Below are positions 45,601 to 54,127 of a stretch of DNA of 64,000 bases, piece after piece. The notes beneath the pieces were generated by a model, which saw only the letters and a program-made list of their open reading frames with translations, was not told the DNA's origin and ran no database searches. A program made the position numbers and the translations under genes. This DNA comes from Rhodanobacter sp. (GTDB lineage: Bacteria > Pseudomonadota > Gammaproteobacteria > Xanthomonadales > Rhodanobacteraceae). The first letter of the stretch is position 1, and each line of letters begins with the position of its first letter. Location: assembly GCA_030148505.1 (NCBI GenBank), contig JASBTI010000045.1, positions 1 through 64,000 of the forward strand. Reading direction: 5' to 3'.

Positions 45601-45816
45601 ATCAGCCGGCACGCCCGCGTCGGCAACTGCTACGTCAATCGCAACCAGATCGGCGCGGTCGTCGGGGTGCAGCCGTTCGGCGGTGAAGGCCTTTCCGGCA
45701 CAGGTCCCAAGGCGGGTGGCCCGCATTATTTGCTGCGCTTTGCCGGCGAACGCACGCTCACCATCAACACCACTGCTGCAGGCGGCAACGCCTCGTTGCT
45801 GACGATCGGCGAATAA
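42664..45816 (+). CDS. putA: Bifunctional proline dehydrogenase / glutamate-semialdehyde dehydrogenase
   Basis: A 1050-residue enzyme that oxidises proline to glutamate in two steps with channelled pyrroline-5-carboxylate. The first half is the FAD-containing proline dehydrogenase barrel, with SVDAEEADRLELSLD, RLVKGAYWDAEIKKAQEHG and PQFATHNAHT. The second half is an NAD-dependent aldehyde dehydrogenase, with VFVGISPWNFPLAIF, VVFTGATETAWAIN, VAETGGQNAMI (catalytic Glu) and SAGQRCSAARV (catalytic Cys). The starting codon is GTG at 42664. It lacks the ribbon-helix-helix DNA-binding domain of E. coli PutA, so it cannot repress itself. The leader carries a hairpin, listed separately. Confidence 0.96.
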   Translation: MTLPILNLGLPDVIEPARARITAAWLRDETEAVNDLLDQADLPPDERELVMDRAAALVSRVRARVSDQSVVESFMRQYDLSSEEGILLMCVAEALLRIPDTTTTDKLIRDKLGDANWRKHLGRSESLLVNASTWGLMLTGQLVSLDGTRKDFGGAMRRLVTRIGDPTIRVAVRQAMRIMGYQFVMGRTIEEALERAEKKENAPYRYSYDMLGESAVTARGAERYQQDYRNAIAALGARGPYASHTEAPSISVKLSALFPRYEVAQRDRAYTALTEKLLELAQLAMAQGIALSVDAEEADRLELSLDVIGDVFKHPSLEGWNGLGIVVQAYAKRTPFVIDWLVETALASKRRWYVRLVKGAYWDAEIKKAQEHGLSGYPVFTRKPSTDVSYLACARRLFNAGSELIYPQFATHNAHTIAAVHYMAQGRPFEFQRLHGMGVDLYADVISKKTFNVPCRVYAPVGSHQDLLPYLVRRLLENGANTSFVNRIVDESLSPRELVADPCQTVRSFDSIPHPRIPLPTNLYGELRKNSMGVNFANDNELKELADAVNAQQGPWKAHPLVPGANSKGATVEVTDPSDRRRTLGTYVTADEATVDLAIANAVAAQDGWNTLPVTNRAAMLEYAADQLEARRAEFIALCVREAGKSLPDAIAEIREAADFLRYYATMARRLFAEPELLPGPTGETNQLFLEGRGVFVGISPWNFPLAIFVGQVSAALAAGNTVLAKPAEQTSLIGFVATQLLHDAGIPKDVLQYLPGDGPTVGARLTKDPRVAGVVFTGATETAWAINRALAARDSQIAVLVAETGGQNAMIADSSALPEQIVKDVIASAFQSAGQRCSAARVLYIQDDIADKVITMLAGAMAELRVGDPGKLSTDVGPVIDEEAKAILVAHAERMDREARKIAEAPMDPEETAHGTFFAPRAYEIDALSVLQREVFGPVLHLIRFKANHLKQVVDEINATGYGLTLGIHSRIDATVDYISRHARVGNCYVNRNQIGAVVGVQPFGGEGLSGTGPKAGGPHYLLRFAGERTLTINTTAAGGNASLLTIGE

Positions 45817-45888
45817 CCGGGGGTCAGCGCCCTCTTCAGCAAGGCTTACGTGTGCTATCAAGGGGATTCTGCACCCCTCGAGAATCCC

Positions 45889-47301
45889 ATGGATACCACC
45901 CACGAAGTGCTGGCCGCCCAACTGCAATTGATGCGCACGGCCCACGCCAGCGCGCCCATGCCACCGTGGTCGACGCGCGCCCGGCAACTGCGCGTATTGG
46001 AAACCATGCTGCAGGAGCAACACGAAGTATTCGCGGCTGCCATCAACGACGATTTCGGCCAGCGACCGCGGGAAGAAACCCAGATGCTGGAAGTCTTTCC
46101 CAGCCTGTCCAGCATCCGTCACGCGCTACGTCACGGCCGCCGCTGGATGAAGCCGCGAGGCTCCCTGGCCAACCTTGCCTTTCTGCCTGCACACAATACG
46201 CTGATACCGCAGCCGCTAGGCGTGATCGGCATCATCGTGCCCTGGAACTACCCGCTGTATCTCGCTATCGGACCGCTGGTCGATGCCCTAGTCGCCGGCA
46301 ACCGGGCGATGGTCAAGCTCAGCGAATACACACCGCGCTTCTCGGCACTGTTCGCCGAACAGGTCGCACGGTATTTCAGGCCTGACGAGGTCCATGTGGT
46401 GACCGGCGACGCCGAAGTGGCCCGGGCTTTTTCTGCCCTGCCGTTCGATCATCTGCTGTTTACCGGTTCCACCGCCGTGGGTCACCATGTGATGCGCGCA
46501 GCGGCCCACAACTTGACGCCGGTAACCCTGGAGCTTGGCGGCAAGTCGCCAGCAATCGTCGGTCCCGGCGCACGCTTCGAGCACGCCGTGGAGCGTATCG
46601 TATTCGGCAAGATGGTGAATGCGGGCCAGACCTGCATCGCACCGGATTACGTGTTGCTGCCTCGCGCGCGCGTACCGGCCTTTATCGATACGGCCCGACA
46701 GGTTGTCACGCGGATGTACCCGGAGCTTTGGCAAGGCACACAATACGCCAGCGTGGTGTCCGACCAGCAGTACCGACGCCTTATCGCGCTGCGCGACGAT
46801 GCACTGGCCGCCGGAGCCCACCTCCATCCGATGTGCAATGTTGCAGAGGACCCGCTGCGGCGCCTACTCCCGCTCCAATTGCTCAGCGAAGTCAATGACA
46901 GCATGAAGCTGATGCAACAAGAGATCTTCGGCCCGCTGCTGCCACTGGTACCTTACGATTCGCTGGACGAGGCGATCGCCTATGTCGCCAGCCACCCCCA
47001 TCCGCTGGCGCTGTATCTGTTCGAGCAGGATGCGTCGCGGATCGAGAGGGTACTGGGGCACACCGTGGCAGGGGGTGTCAGTGTCAACGACACCCTCTAT
47101 CACATCGCCCAGCACAGCCTGCCGTTCGGCGGCGTGGGGGCATCGGGCATGGGTGGTTATCACGGCGAAGCTGGCTTTCGCACCTTCTCCCACCACAAAC
47201 CGGTGTTTCGTCAGACCCGGCTGAACGGTGCCGGTTTGCTCGATCCACCGTATGGTGCGCGCTTCCGCAAAGTGCTTGGTCTTTTGCTCAGACGCGGCTG
47301 A
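45889..47301 (+). CDS. Coniferyl-aldehyde dehydrogenase-like NAD(P) aldehyde dehydrogenase
   Basis: A 470-residue aldehyde dehydrogenase of the coniferyl-aldehyde type. PLGVIGIIVPWNYPLYLAIGPLVDALVAGNRAMVKLSEYTP is the coenzyme-binding part, HLLFTGSTAVGHHVM follows, LELGGKSPAIV has the catalytic Glu and NAGQTCIAPDYVLLP the catalytic Cys. HSLPFGGVGASGMGGYHGEAGFRTFSHHK near the end is typical of this and fatty aldehyde dehydrogenases. Its real substrate may be a medium-chain aldehyde. ATG 45889 is used; a GTG-led extension to 45850 is unlikely. It follows putA by 72 bases and may share its transcript, ending at the strong hairpin downstream. Confidence 0.88.
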   Translation: MDTTHEVLAAQLQLMRTAHASAPMPPWSTRARQLRVLETMLQEQHEVFAAAINDDFGQRPREETQMLEVFPSLSSIRHALRHGRRWMKPRGSLANLAFLPAHNTLIPQPLGVIGIIVPWNYPLYLAIGPLVDALVAGNRAMVKLSEYTPRFSALFAEQVARYFRPDEVHVVTGDAEVARAFSALPFDHLLFTGSTAVGHHVMRAAAHNLTPVTLELGGKSPAIVGPGARFEHAVERIVFGKMVNAGQTCIAPDYVLLPRARVPAFIDTARQVVTRMYPELWQGTQYASVVSDQQYRRLIALRDDALAAGAHLHPMCNVAEDPLRRLLPLQLLSEVNDSMKLMQQEIFGPLLPLVPYDSLDEAIAYVASHPHPLALYLFEQDASRIERVLGHTVAGGVSVNDTLYHIAQHSLPFGGVGASGMGGYHGEAGFRTFSHHKPVFRQTRLNGAGLLDPPYGARFRKVLGLLLRRG

Positions 47302-47347
47302 TTCATACGCTGCAACGGCAACGATCGCAGAGTGACGCACTTAAAGA

Positions 47348-47378
47348 AAAACCTCCCCGCTGACGGGGAGGTTTTCTT
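47348..47378. terminator. Bidirectional terminator between aldehyde dehydrogenase and fadL
   Basis: A 12-base stem, 47348-47359 paired with 47364-47375, with a four-base loop and A/T-rich flanks on both sides, which continue the pairing. It sits between convergent genes and should stop both. Confidence 0.9.
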
Positions 47379-47411
47379 GTACTGCCCGGTAAAGCGACAT
47401 CCCCTGAGGGG

Positions 47412-48833
47412 CTAGAACTTGTACTGCGCCGACAGGCTCAACAGATTGCCGTAGTCCTTGAACGACCCGGCCAGCACGTCGCCGGTCGCGCTGTGGACGC
47501 CATTGATGTTCGCAGTATTGACAAAGATATGGGCATACGACGCATTGATCTCGAAATGCTCGCTGGCCTTGTAGCCGATACCGAACGTCGTCAAGGTGCG
47601 CGATTCGTCCGGCACCCGCGGATCGCGATAGGTCGAATTGGTCGGCGTGCTGTCGTAAGCAACACCGGCGCGCAAGGTCACCTTGTCGTTGAGGTAGTAA
47701 TCACCCCCGAACGATACATACCAGCTGTTCTTCCAGTTGAATACCTGGTCACTGGTGGGTTGCGCCGGATTGGCGTAGGTCACTTCCAGTTTCTTGAACA
47801 CGTCCCACTTGGTCCACGCTACATCGGCACCGAGGCCGAATTTCTCCGCCTGGTGCCAGTAGCTCAGGCTGGCTACCGCTGGCGTGGTGAAGCCAGCCGT
47901 ACCCTGGGTGTGCGAGAACGCGGTCCCGGGACCGCCAACGCCATACGCGGCTGCGGCATTCGGCGGCACCGTGAAGTTGGCCGTGCCCTTCAAGGTGTGC
48001 GAGATCTCGGAACGGTAGTTGAAGGCCAGCTTGTCCTGTGAGGTGATCTTCCAGCGGGCGCCAAGCTGCCAGCCATAGGCCCAACTGGTGCCGTAAATGC
48101 GCGAACGACCGTCGGTACCCGGTGGCACCACGGCATTGATCTGCGCTGCTTGCGCCTGCGCCATCGCGGGCGTGATCAATCCTGCCATCAGCGCCTGCTG
48201 GACCTGGCCGAGACCAACGCTGTTGTAGTTGATGGCGCTGGTCAGTTCGGCGGTCGTCTTCTGCGCAATGAAGCTGGCACCGACACTAAAATTATCGCTT
48301 ACGTCATACGAACCGGACAACGTGGTATCCAGCGATTGGAAACGCGATTTGATGGCATGATAACGACCCACCCAATTCTGGTTGTATTCGGTCTGGAAAC
48401 CGAACGGCACCGAGAATCCGGCGCCGACGTGCACACGGTCATTGAGCTGGGTCACGAAGAACAGTGCCGGCACCGGCAAGGTCGTGCCCCCATCGCCACC
48501 GTTACCGCCGCTGATCGGGCGTCCCGAAGCATCCGTCGCACTGCCACTGAATTTGGTACTGAAGTTGATCGCGGTGATATCGGCTTGCAGATAGGTGCCC
48601 TTGAGGTCCGACATCGCCGCCGGGTTGTTGACCGCCACTGAGGCATCCCCACCGGCGGTGGCGGAACCGGCATAAGCTCGGCCCAGGCCCTTGGCGCTAT
48701 TTTCCTTGAGTTGAAAAGCGCTGGCGCTGGCGCTGCTTGGCGCCATCAGCGCGCCTACGATGGCAATGCTCAGTGCGGCGAGTGCGAACGGACGGGCGGT
48801 GGGGCCCGTGAGGGAACGGAGTGACTTGTACAT
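47412..48833 (-). CDS. fadL: FadL-family outer-membrane long-chain fatty acid transporter
   Basis: A 473-residue outer-membrane barrel protein. The signal peptide ends ASASA, and the mature protein begins FQLKENSAKGLGRAYAGSATAGGDASVAVNNPAAMSDLKG, with the FadL NPA motif in the plug. HVGAGFSVPFGFQTEY, FSVGASFIAQKT, NFTVPPNAAAAYG and LRAGVAYDSTPTNS are strand blocks, and it ends NLLSLSAQYKF with a terminal Phe. ATG 48833 has AGGAG six bases upstream; the much longer open frame to 49091 is not supported. It takes up hydrophobic compounds such as fatty acids. Confidence 0.92.
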   Translation of the reverse strand: MYKSLRSLTGPTARPFALAALSIAIVGALMAPSSASASAFQLKENSAKGLGRAYAGSATAGGDASVAVNNPAAMSDLKGTYLQADITAINFSTKFSGSATDASGRPISGGNGGDGGTTLPVPALFFVTQLNDRVHVGAGFSVPFGFQTEYNQNWVGRYHAIKSRFQSLDTTLSGSYDVSDNFSVGASFIAQKTTAELTSAINYNSVGLGQVQQALMAGLITPAMAQAQAAQINAVVPPGTDGRSRIYGTSWAYGWQLGARWKITSQDKLAFNYRSEISHTLKGTANFTVPPNAAAAYGVGGPGTAFSHTQGTAGFTTPAVASLSYWHQAEKFGLGADVAWTKWDVFKKLEVTYANPAQPTSDQVFNWKNSWYVSFGGDYYLNDKVTLRAGVAYDSTPTNSTYRDPRVPDESRTLTTFGIGYKASEHFEINASYAHIFVNTANINGVHSATGDVLAGSFKDYGNLLSLSAQYKF

Positions 48834-49089
48834 CGCGTGCTCCTGCTTATTATCGTCTGCGAATCGGGTTGGGTGGTCAGGGTAGCCTGCTTTTAATTCA
48901 TACGTGCGTTTGAACGCTCTTGTGCCGCACTCTGCCCACTCGTCCAGGGCGTTGCAAGTGCTGGCGCAGCAAATTGACGCAATGACCTGACAAAGCCGGC
49001 CTTCCGCGCGCCAACAACGCCGGGTTCGCACTGCGACCCTCGGCACAGTACATTCACGGCATACCCGCCGATTTGCCCCAGGTCGAACC

Positions 49090-49371
49090 ATGCTGTGTTT
49101 CGTCTACGCCAGCCAACGCCAGAATGGCAGCTACCTGTGGCTGGCACACAAGGATGAATTCAGCGTGCTGCCGGAGCCGCTCAAAGCGCTGCTGGGTGAC
49201 CTGCGACCGGTGCTAGAGGTCGATCTTGACCGCCACCGCAAGCTTCCGTCCGAAGACGCTGTCATGATACGCGCCCATTTGCAGGACCAAGGATGGCATC
49301 TGCAGTTGCCTCCCACGGACACGCTCGCGGGAAACCGTCATTTTGAGTACGGGCGAAAACCGGTGCCGTAA
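49090..49371 (+). CDS. YcgL domain protein
   Basis: A 93-residue YcgL (DUF709) protein with the conserved MLCFVYASQRQNGSYLWLAHKDEFSVLPEPLKALLGDL and GWHLQLPP blocks. It is cytoplasmic, and its function is unknown. In gammaproteobacteria it is frequently a stand-alone gene. It is divergent from fadL, with about 250 bases between, and precedes the ankyrin protein. Confidence 0.92.
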   Translation: MLCFVYASQRQNGSYLWLAHKDEFSVLPEPLKALLGDLRPVLEVDLDRHRKLPSEDAVMIRAHLQDQGWHLQLPPTDTLAGNRHFEYGRKPVP

Positions 49372-49453
49372 CCGAAATTGCCGAAAACGCGCTTTGCACT
49401 TTCGTTAACGCCGTATTAGCCCCAATGGACTCGACGATTTCTATACTGCCCGC

Positions 49454-52400
49454 ATGAATCCAACCAAATCGCGTCGTCGCCCCCACTTGATGCAGGCCCT
49501 CGTCTGGTTTGTCCCTGGCCTGGCCGCCGTCGCCGCCGCGGGATGGACGGCTCATCCGCTTGCCTTGATCCCCCTGCTGCTGGCCAATGCATTGACCATG
49601 GCGGCAGTCTGTCACGCGATAGGTTTCGACCCGGAACCTCACTTTGGCCGCACAGTACTGCGCCGCGGCGCCACCTATCTGGTGATGTTCACGGCTTATG
49701 CCGCCTTGGTGTTCGCATTGGTCGCCTGGCCGTTGTTGAAACTGAGCCAGACGCCGACTTTGAGTGTAGCGTTGATGCTGACTGCGGCATTGGTACTCGC
49801 ACTGGCCATTTTGTGGCGTCTGTGGCCGGCATTCGGGCTGGTTTTCTTGTGGGACGACGCGTATCCGACGCAAGATGAGGGCTCCTGGATTTTCACCGCC
49901 AGCATCCGCAGCGTTGCCTTCGGACGCCACCTCTCCGACGAAGATCATTTCTTTACTCACTTCCTACCAGCTTCACTGACCTTACTGGTACTCGCCTTCG
50001 GCGCCATTGCACTGAGCGGCTCTTACGGCATCCTGCCGGCCGAGCTACGTACTACGGCGCTGGCCGTCTACGCCCTAGTGCTGTTGCCGGTCGGCTGCTT
50101 GGTGATCGCCAATCGCACGTTGAAGGCATTGTTATGCGAAGGCCGCCACAAGCCGCCAGCCCTCCCCCTTACGCGCGAAGCGCAAATCGCCGGTGAGACG
50201 GGGCGAGTCTCTGCCGTGCAGCTGAGCCCTCAGGAAAGCGCTGCCGGCAGCCCCGAACAGGCGCAAGCCCTGTTGGCCGCGACCCGCCGTGGCGAGATCG
50301 AACGCGCACTGGCGCTGCTCGAGGCCGGCGCCGACCCGGATACCGCACCAGCAGCCGAGGATCGCGATCAACGGCCGGTTTTGATGCTGGCGGCATTGCT
50401 TCCGGATACACGTCTGCTGCGTGCGTTGATTACCAAGGGCGCCGACGTCAATCGCAGCAGTGGTGGTTTGACGCCGCTATTGGCGGCTACGCGGGACAGC
50501 TGGCACGGGCGCCCGGAGGCGGTTCTCACCTTGCTTACCAACGGGGCCAGTCCGTTGAGCCACGACGCCGAGGGCAATACCCCGCTACATGGTGCCGTAT
50601 TGAGTGCCGAGCCCGCCGTCGCGGCGATGCTGCTGGATGCGGACGCCCCGCTCAATACGCTGAACAAGGCTGGCCTCAGCGCGCTCGCCGTAGCCTGCCG
50701 TGCTGCCAACTGGACGTTGGTCAGGTTCCTGCTTGAGCGCGGCGCCAACCCGGCGCTGCCCGGGGGCGAACCAGCGCTGGTGGCTGCCGCCGGCATCGCG
50801 GATGACGACGTCAGCGGAATCCGCCTGCTGCTCAAGTACCGCGCTGCGGTCAATGCGGTCGACGGGCGAGGGCGTCACGCCTTGTTGAACGCAGCGGCCG
50901 AGGGCCATGAAGAAATCGCACGAGTACTTTGTGCCGCCGGTGCCGACATCAACCTGGTCGATCACAAGGGCAGAAACGCCTTGATGGAAGCGGCGCATGC
51001 GGGTGCCAACGGCATCGTGGAGTTGCTGGCGGAAGCACAACCGGATGTGCAGCAACGTGATGCGTACGGTCGCGACGCGCTCGCCCTGGCCTGCCAGTCA
51101 CCGCACGCCCATGCCGAAACCGTCGGCATCCTGCTCCGTCTAGGCGCATCGCCGAAAGCCCCCGGTAGCGACGGCCGCAGTGCCCTCGACCACGCTGCCG
51201 CAAGCGGACGCTGGGATCTGGTGGCATTGCTCGATCCCGAAACGCCGTTACCCTCCAGCCATAGCGGCGACCTGTTGGGAGAGGACGCCAACACACCGGG
51301 CCATCTTGCCGATGCATTGCGCTTCGGCCACTGGGCAATCGTTTCGAGCTTCACGCACGTGGTCCCCGACTGGCCTGCGGGCCAGCTTGCCCAGCTTTAT
51401 CTGGATCTATCCGCTGGCGGACTCACATCCGCTCGCCGGTGGCTCCTGGAACAAGGACTGGATGCTGAAGCCAGGCTGCCCGCTCATGCGTCATTCGATG
51501 CCGGGCAAGCCCCCGCTGCTATGTTGACGCCCTGGGGTTTGCGCCTGTTCGATGCCTTGCTGCTGCAGCTGCCAGACTCGACCGAGGCGATTGAGGAGTT
51601 GCTGCAGGCCGGGGCCAGTCCAGCCGGTACGGGTCTGCTTGCCCTGGCACTGTCCCAGATGGGTGATTCGGCACAAAGCGCCGCGCTGCCACTCACCATG
51701 CTGCAACGTGGAGCCGATCCCTTTGGACCGGATGCGCACGGCCGCACACCGTTGCAACTTGCCGCCGCCAACGCGCAACTCGAACTTTTACAGGCCTTGC
51801 TGACCTCGGGATGCGACCCGAATGCGCGCGACCACGCGGGGCGCACACCCCTGTTTTCGGCACTGGAGCACGGCGCCAGCGCCTTGCCGCTAGTGCGTAC
51901 GCTGATTGCTCACGGCGCCAACCCCGAAGCCGTCGATGCCAACGGCAATACGCCGCTGGGGTTGGCCCTGGAACATCCCGCCGTGGAGCGCTGGCTGGAC
52001 TGGCACGACTGGAACCTTCCGAACCGCCCATTGCGCGCCGCCGACCTACCGGCGGCGGCGGCCAGCGGCGCGTTGCTAAGCGTGCAGCGGTTGCTCGAAC
52101 TGGAATTTGCTGTCGACACCCGGGACGATCAGGGTGCATCGGCGTTGTTGCGTGCGTGCGGTGCCGGATATGTCGAGATCGCCACCTGCCTGCTCGACGC
52201 AGGCGCCGATCCTAGCCTGACCTCCCACAGTGGCGTGACGCCGCTGTCGGCCGCCATCATCGCCCGCCGCGAAAGGGTGGTCGAACTGCTGCTAAGGCGC
52301 AACGTGGCGATCGAGCAACGGCTGCCGAACGACGCGACGGCGTTGATGGTCGCCGCTGCCATGGGACATCCCGAGATCATCGCGCAGCTGCTGACGGCTG

Positions 52401-52909
52401 GCGCCGATATCCATGCTGTCGATAGCCATGGTCGCACGGCCCTACACGCCGCTGCCCAATTTGGCTTCGAGCATAGCGACAGCCTGCGCGCCCGCCGATT
52501 GTTTGATGCCCTGCTCAGCCGCGGCGCCGACATCAACCGGGCCGACCGCGAAGGCAAGACGCCCTTGCTGCTGCTGCTCGGCGCGCAATTGCGCCCGGGC
52601 AGCGATTGCGATGCCACCCACATCGGTGCTTTGGTCCCGCTGCTGCTCGATGCCGGTGCCAAGGTGGAGCATGCCGACCAGCGCGGCGTCACCGCGCTGC
52701 ATGCGTGTGCGATGCACGCGCTGCTTCCGCCGGCGCGTGTGCTGCTGTCGCGCGGCGCCGACCGCCAGGCCTGCGACGCCTTCGGTCGCAACGCCGCAGA
52801 CGTCGCGCGGCAGCTCGGCTACATCGATATCGCCCACGAGCTAGGCACCCGCGGTGCTATTCCCAGCGTTCGCCAAACCTTGCGTCAGCCTTCGCAACCC
52901 ACGGACTGA
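49454..52909 (+). CDS. Giant membrane-anchored ankyrin-repeat protein
   Basis: A 1151-residue protein. The first ~230 residues hold about six hydrophobic helices (e.g. LVWFVPGLAAVAAAGW, LALIPLLLANALTMAAV, LVMFTAYAALVFALVAW, LTLLVLAFGAIALSG). The rest (about 265-1130) is a long ladder of ankyrin-type repeats, such as GNTPLHGAVLSAEPAVAAMLLDADAPLN, GRTPLQLAAANAQLELLQALLTSGCDPN and GRTALHAAAQF. Ankyrin arrays bind proteins, so it is probably a membrane scaffold facing the cytoplasm. The central part (about 590-720) has poorer repeats. Its stop overlaps the end of the convergent GT9 gene by 25 bases. No enzyme domain is seen. Confidence 0.92.
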   Translation: MNPTKSRRRPHLMQALVWFVPGLAAVAAAGWTAHPLALIPLLLANALTMAAVCHAIGFDPEPHFGRTVLRRGATYLVMFTAYAALVFALVAWPLLKLSQTPTLSVALMLTAALVLALAILWRLWPAFGLVFLWDDAYPTQDEGSWIFTASIRSVAFGRHLSDEDHFFTHFLPASLTLLVLAFGAIALSGSYGILPAELRTTALAVYALVLLPVGCLVIANRTLKALLCEGRHKPPALPLTREAQIAGETGRVSAVQLSPQESAAGSPEQAQALLAATRRGEIERALALLEAGADPDTAPAAEDRDQRPVLMLAALLPDTRLLRALITKGADVNRSSGGLTPLLAATRDSWHGRPEAVLTLLTNGASPLSHDAEGNTPLHGAVLSAEPAVAAMLLDADAPLNTLNKAGLSALAVACRAANWTLVRFLLERGANPALPGGEPALVAAAGIADDDVSGIRLLLKYRAAVNAVDGRGRHALLNAAAEGHEEIARVLCAAGADINLVDHKGRNALMEAAHAGANGIVELLAEAQPDVQQRDAYGRDALALACQSPHAHAETVGILLRLGASPKAPGSDGRSALDHAAASGRWDLVALLDPETPLPSSHSGDLLGEDANTPGHLADALRFGHWAIVSSFTHVVPDWPAGQLAQLYLDLSAGGLTSARRWLLEQGLDAEARLPAHASFDAGQAPAAMLTPWGLRLFDALLLQLPDSTEAIEELLQAGASPAGTGLLALALSQMGDSAQSAALPLTMLQRGADPFGPDAHGRTPLQLAAANAQLELLQALLTSGCDPNARDHAGRTPLFSALEHGASALPLVRTLIAHGANPEAVDANGNTPLGLALEHPAVERWLDWHDWNLPNRPLRAADLPAAAASGALLSVQRLLELEFAVDTRDDQGASALLRACGAGYVEIATCLLDAGADPSLTSHSGVTPLSAAIIARRERVVELLLRRNVAIEQRLPNDATALMVAAAMGHPEIIAQLLTAGADIHAVDSHGRTALHAAAQFGFEHSDSLRARRLFDALLSRGADINRADREGKTPLLLLLGAQLRPGSDCDATHIGALVPLLLDAGAKVEHADQRGVTALHACAMHALLPPARVLLSRGADRQACDAFGRNAADVARQLGYIDIAHELGTRGAIPSVRQTLRQPSQPTD

Positions 52910-54015
52910 CGGTCGCTCTGACCCAGCCTTTCCCGCAGCCACCCAGGATCTGCTGACGCGGATAGCCGGGGTGGCAGCCGCCGCCATGCCGCAACCACCT
53001 GTGCGGTATCGATCTCATCCACGCGGCGGGTCGACGGCAAGCCTCCGAGTACCGTCACCACGCCACCCGGCCGACTGCGCGGTGACCACAGCAAGGGCGA
53101 GCGCGCACCAAACAACACCACGAGCGGACAGCCGAGCGCCGCCGCGAGATGGGCAGGCCCAGTGTCTACCGAAATCATGCTGTGTGCTCGCTCCAGCAAG
53201 GCTTTCAGGCGCCCCAGCGGCAACACAGCAGCAGCGACCCTGATCGATATGGTGTCCATCGCCGCCAGCAAGGTACGGAGATAGCTGGCCTCCGCAGGCG
53301 CCCCGCACAGCAGTATCTGGGCCTGTGGCAAGCGCTGACTGAGTGCACGTGTCAACGTTGCCCAACGCTCAACCGGCCAGGATTTGTCGTCCTCATGTGG
53401 CTGGCGCACCCCGTTCCAGCGCATCGTGCGCTTGTTGGCCGGCTGAAGTAACACCAAGGGCCGGTCGGCCATACCGTGTGCCCGCAACCACGCCGCACCC
53501 TCGCGTCGTTCGGCGACGCTCACTTGCAACTGCGGTACGGCGCAGCAGTCGGCAGGCATCGGCGATCCATGGGTGGGATGGAAGGCGGCCGGCGTGGTAT
53601 CGCCAAAACGCAGCAGCCAGTCTATCCAGTGCTCACCCTCGGTCAGGGGCAAGTCCTCGATAAACTGGCAATGCGCGCCAGGCACCCCGGCGAGTGTCAG
53701 CATCGGTCGTATCTTGGTGCGGGTTCGCAGTGCGGGTTCGCAAACATAGAACGGCGCATCACGCATTCCCCGCAATGCCCACGCGACCCGCCACCGCTCA
53801 GGATGCAACCAGAGCGGGCCATACTGGCTGCGCAGCGAAATAAAGGCGTCCACCTCAGCTTGCGCCGAATAGAGCACCGGCGCCCAGGTTCCCAGCGTCA
53901 GCAGTCGGCATGGCCGACCGTAGCGCAGGTGCAGCTTGCGCAACAACGGTTGCAGCAGCACCGTGTCACCAAGGCGACCGAAGCGGATCACGACAGGACT
54001 ATGAGTAGGAACCAT
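52885..54015 (-). CDS. Glycosyltransferase family 9, heptosyltransferase-like
   Basis: A 376-residue GT9 protein like LPS heptosyltransferases. PVVIRFGRLGDTVLLQPLLRKLHLRYG (about residues 6-32) is the N-terminal acceptor part. VLLQPANKRTMRWNG, RWATLTRALSQRLPQAQILLCGAPAEASYL and SMISVDTGPAHLAAALGCPLVVLFG (donor site with the conserved DTGPxH) form the second half. ATG 54015 is preferred over a TTG at 54042. It lies 112 bases after the antiporter and tail-to-tail with the ankyrin gene. It should add heptose or a similar sugar in LPS core assembly. Confidence 0.9.
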   Translation of the reverse strand: MVPTHSPVVIRFGRLGDTVLLQPLLRKLHLRYGRPCRLLTLGTWAPVLYSAQAEVDAFISLRSQYGPLWLHPERWRVAWALRGMRDAPFYVCEPALRTRTKIRPMLTLAGVPGAHCQFIEDLPLTEGEHWIDWLLRFGDTTPAAFHPTHGSPMPADCCAVPQLQVSVAERREGAAWLRAHGMADRPLVLLQPANKRTMRWNGVRQPHEDDKSWPVERWATLTRALSQRLPQAQILLCGAPAEASYLRTLLAAMDTISIRVAAAVLPLGRLKALLERAHSMISVDTGPAHLAAALGCPLVVLFGARSPLLWSPRSRPGGVVTVLGGLPSTRRVDEIDTAQVVAAWRRLPPRLSASADPGWLRERLGQSDRQSVGCEG

Positions 54016-54127
54016 AGTCTCGCCGAACGCCCAAGCCGACAAACGGTTGACCGTTCATCGACTCCGCCATGACCCAGGCGAGCGTGGAACGGCAGGAGCT
54101 CGGCCGAGCTCCATCAGCCCAGCGTGT

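Noticed and set aside
44050..46122. 690-codon open frame on the minus strand
   Set aside because: It is antisense to putA and the aldehyde dehydrogenase, and its sequence has no domain features.
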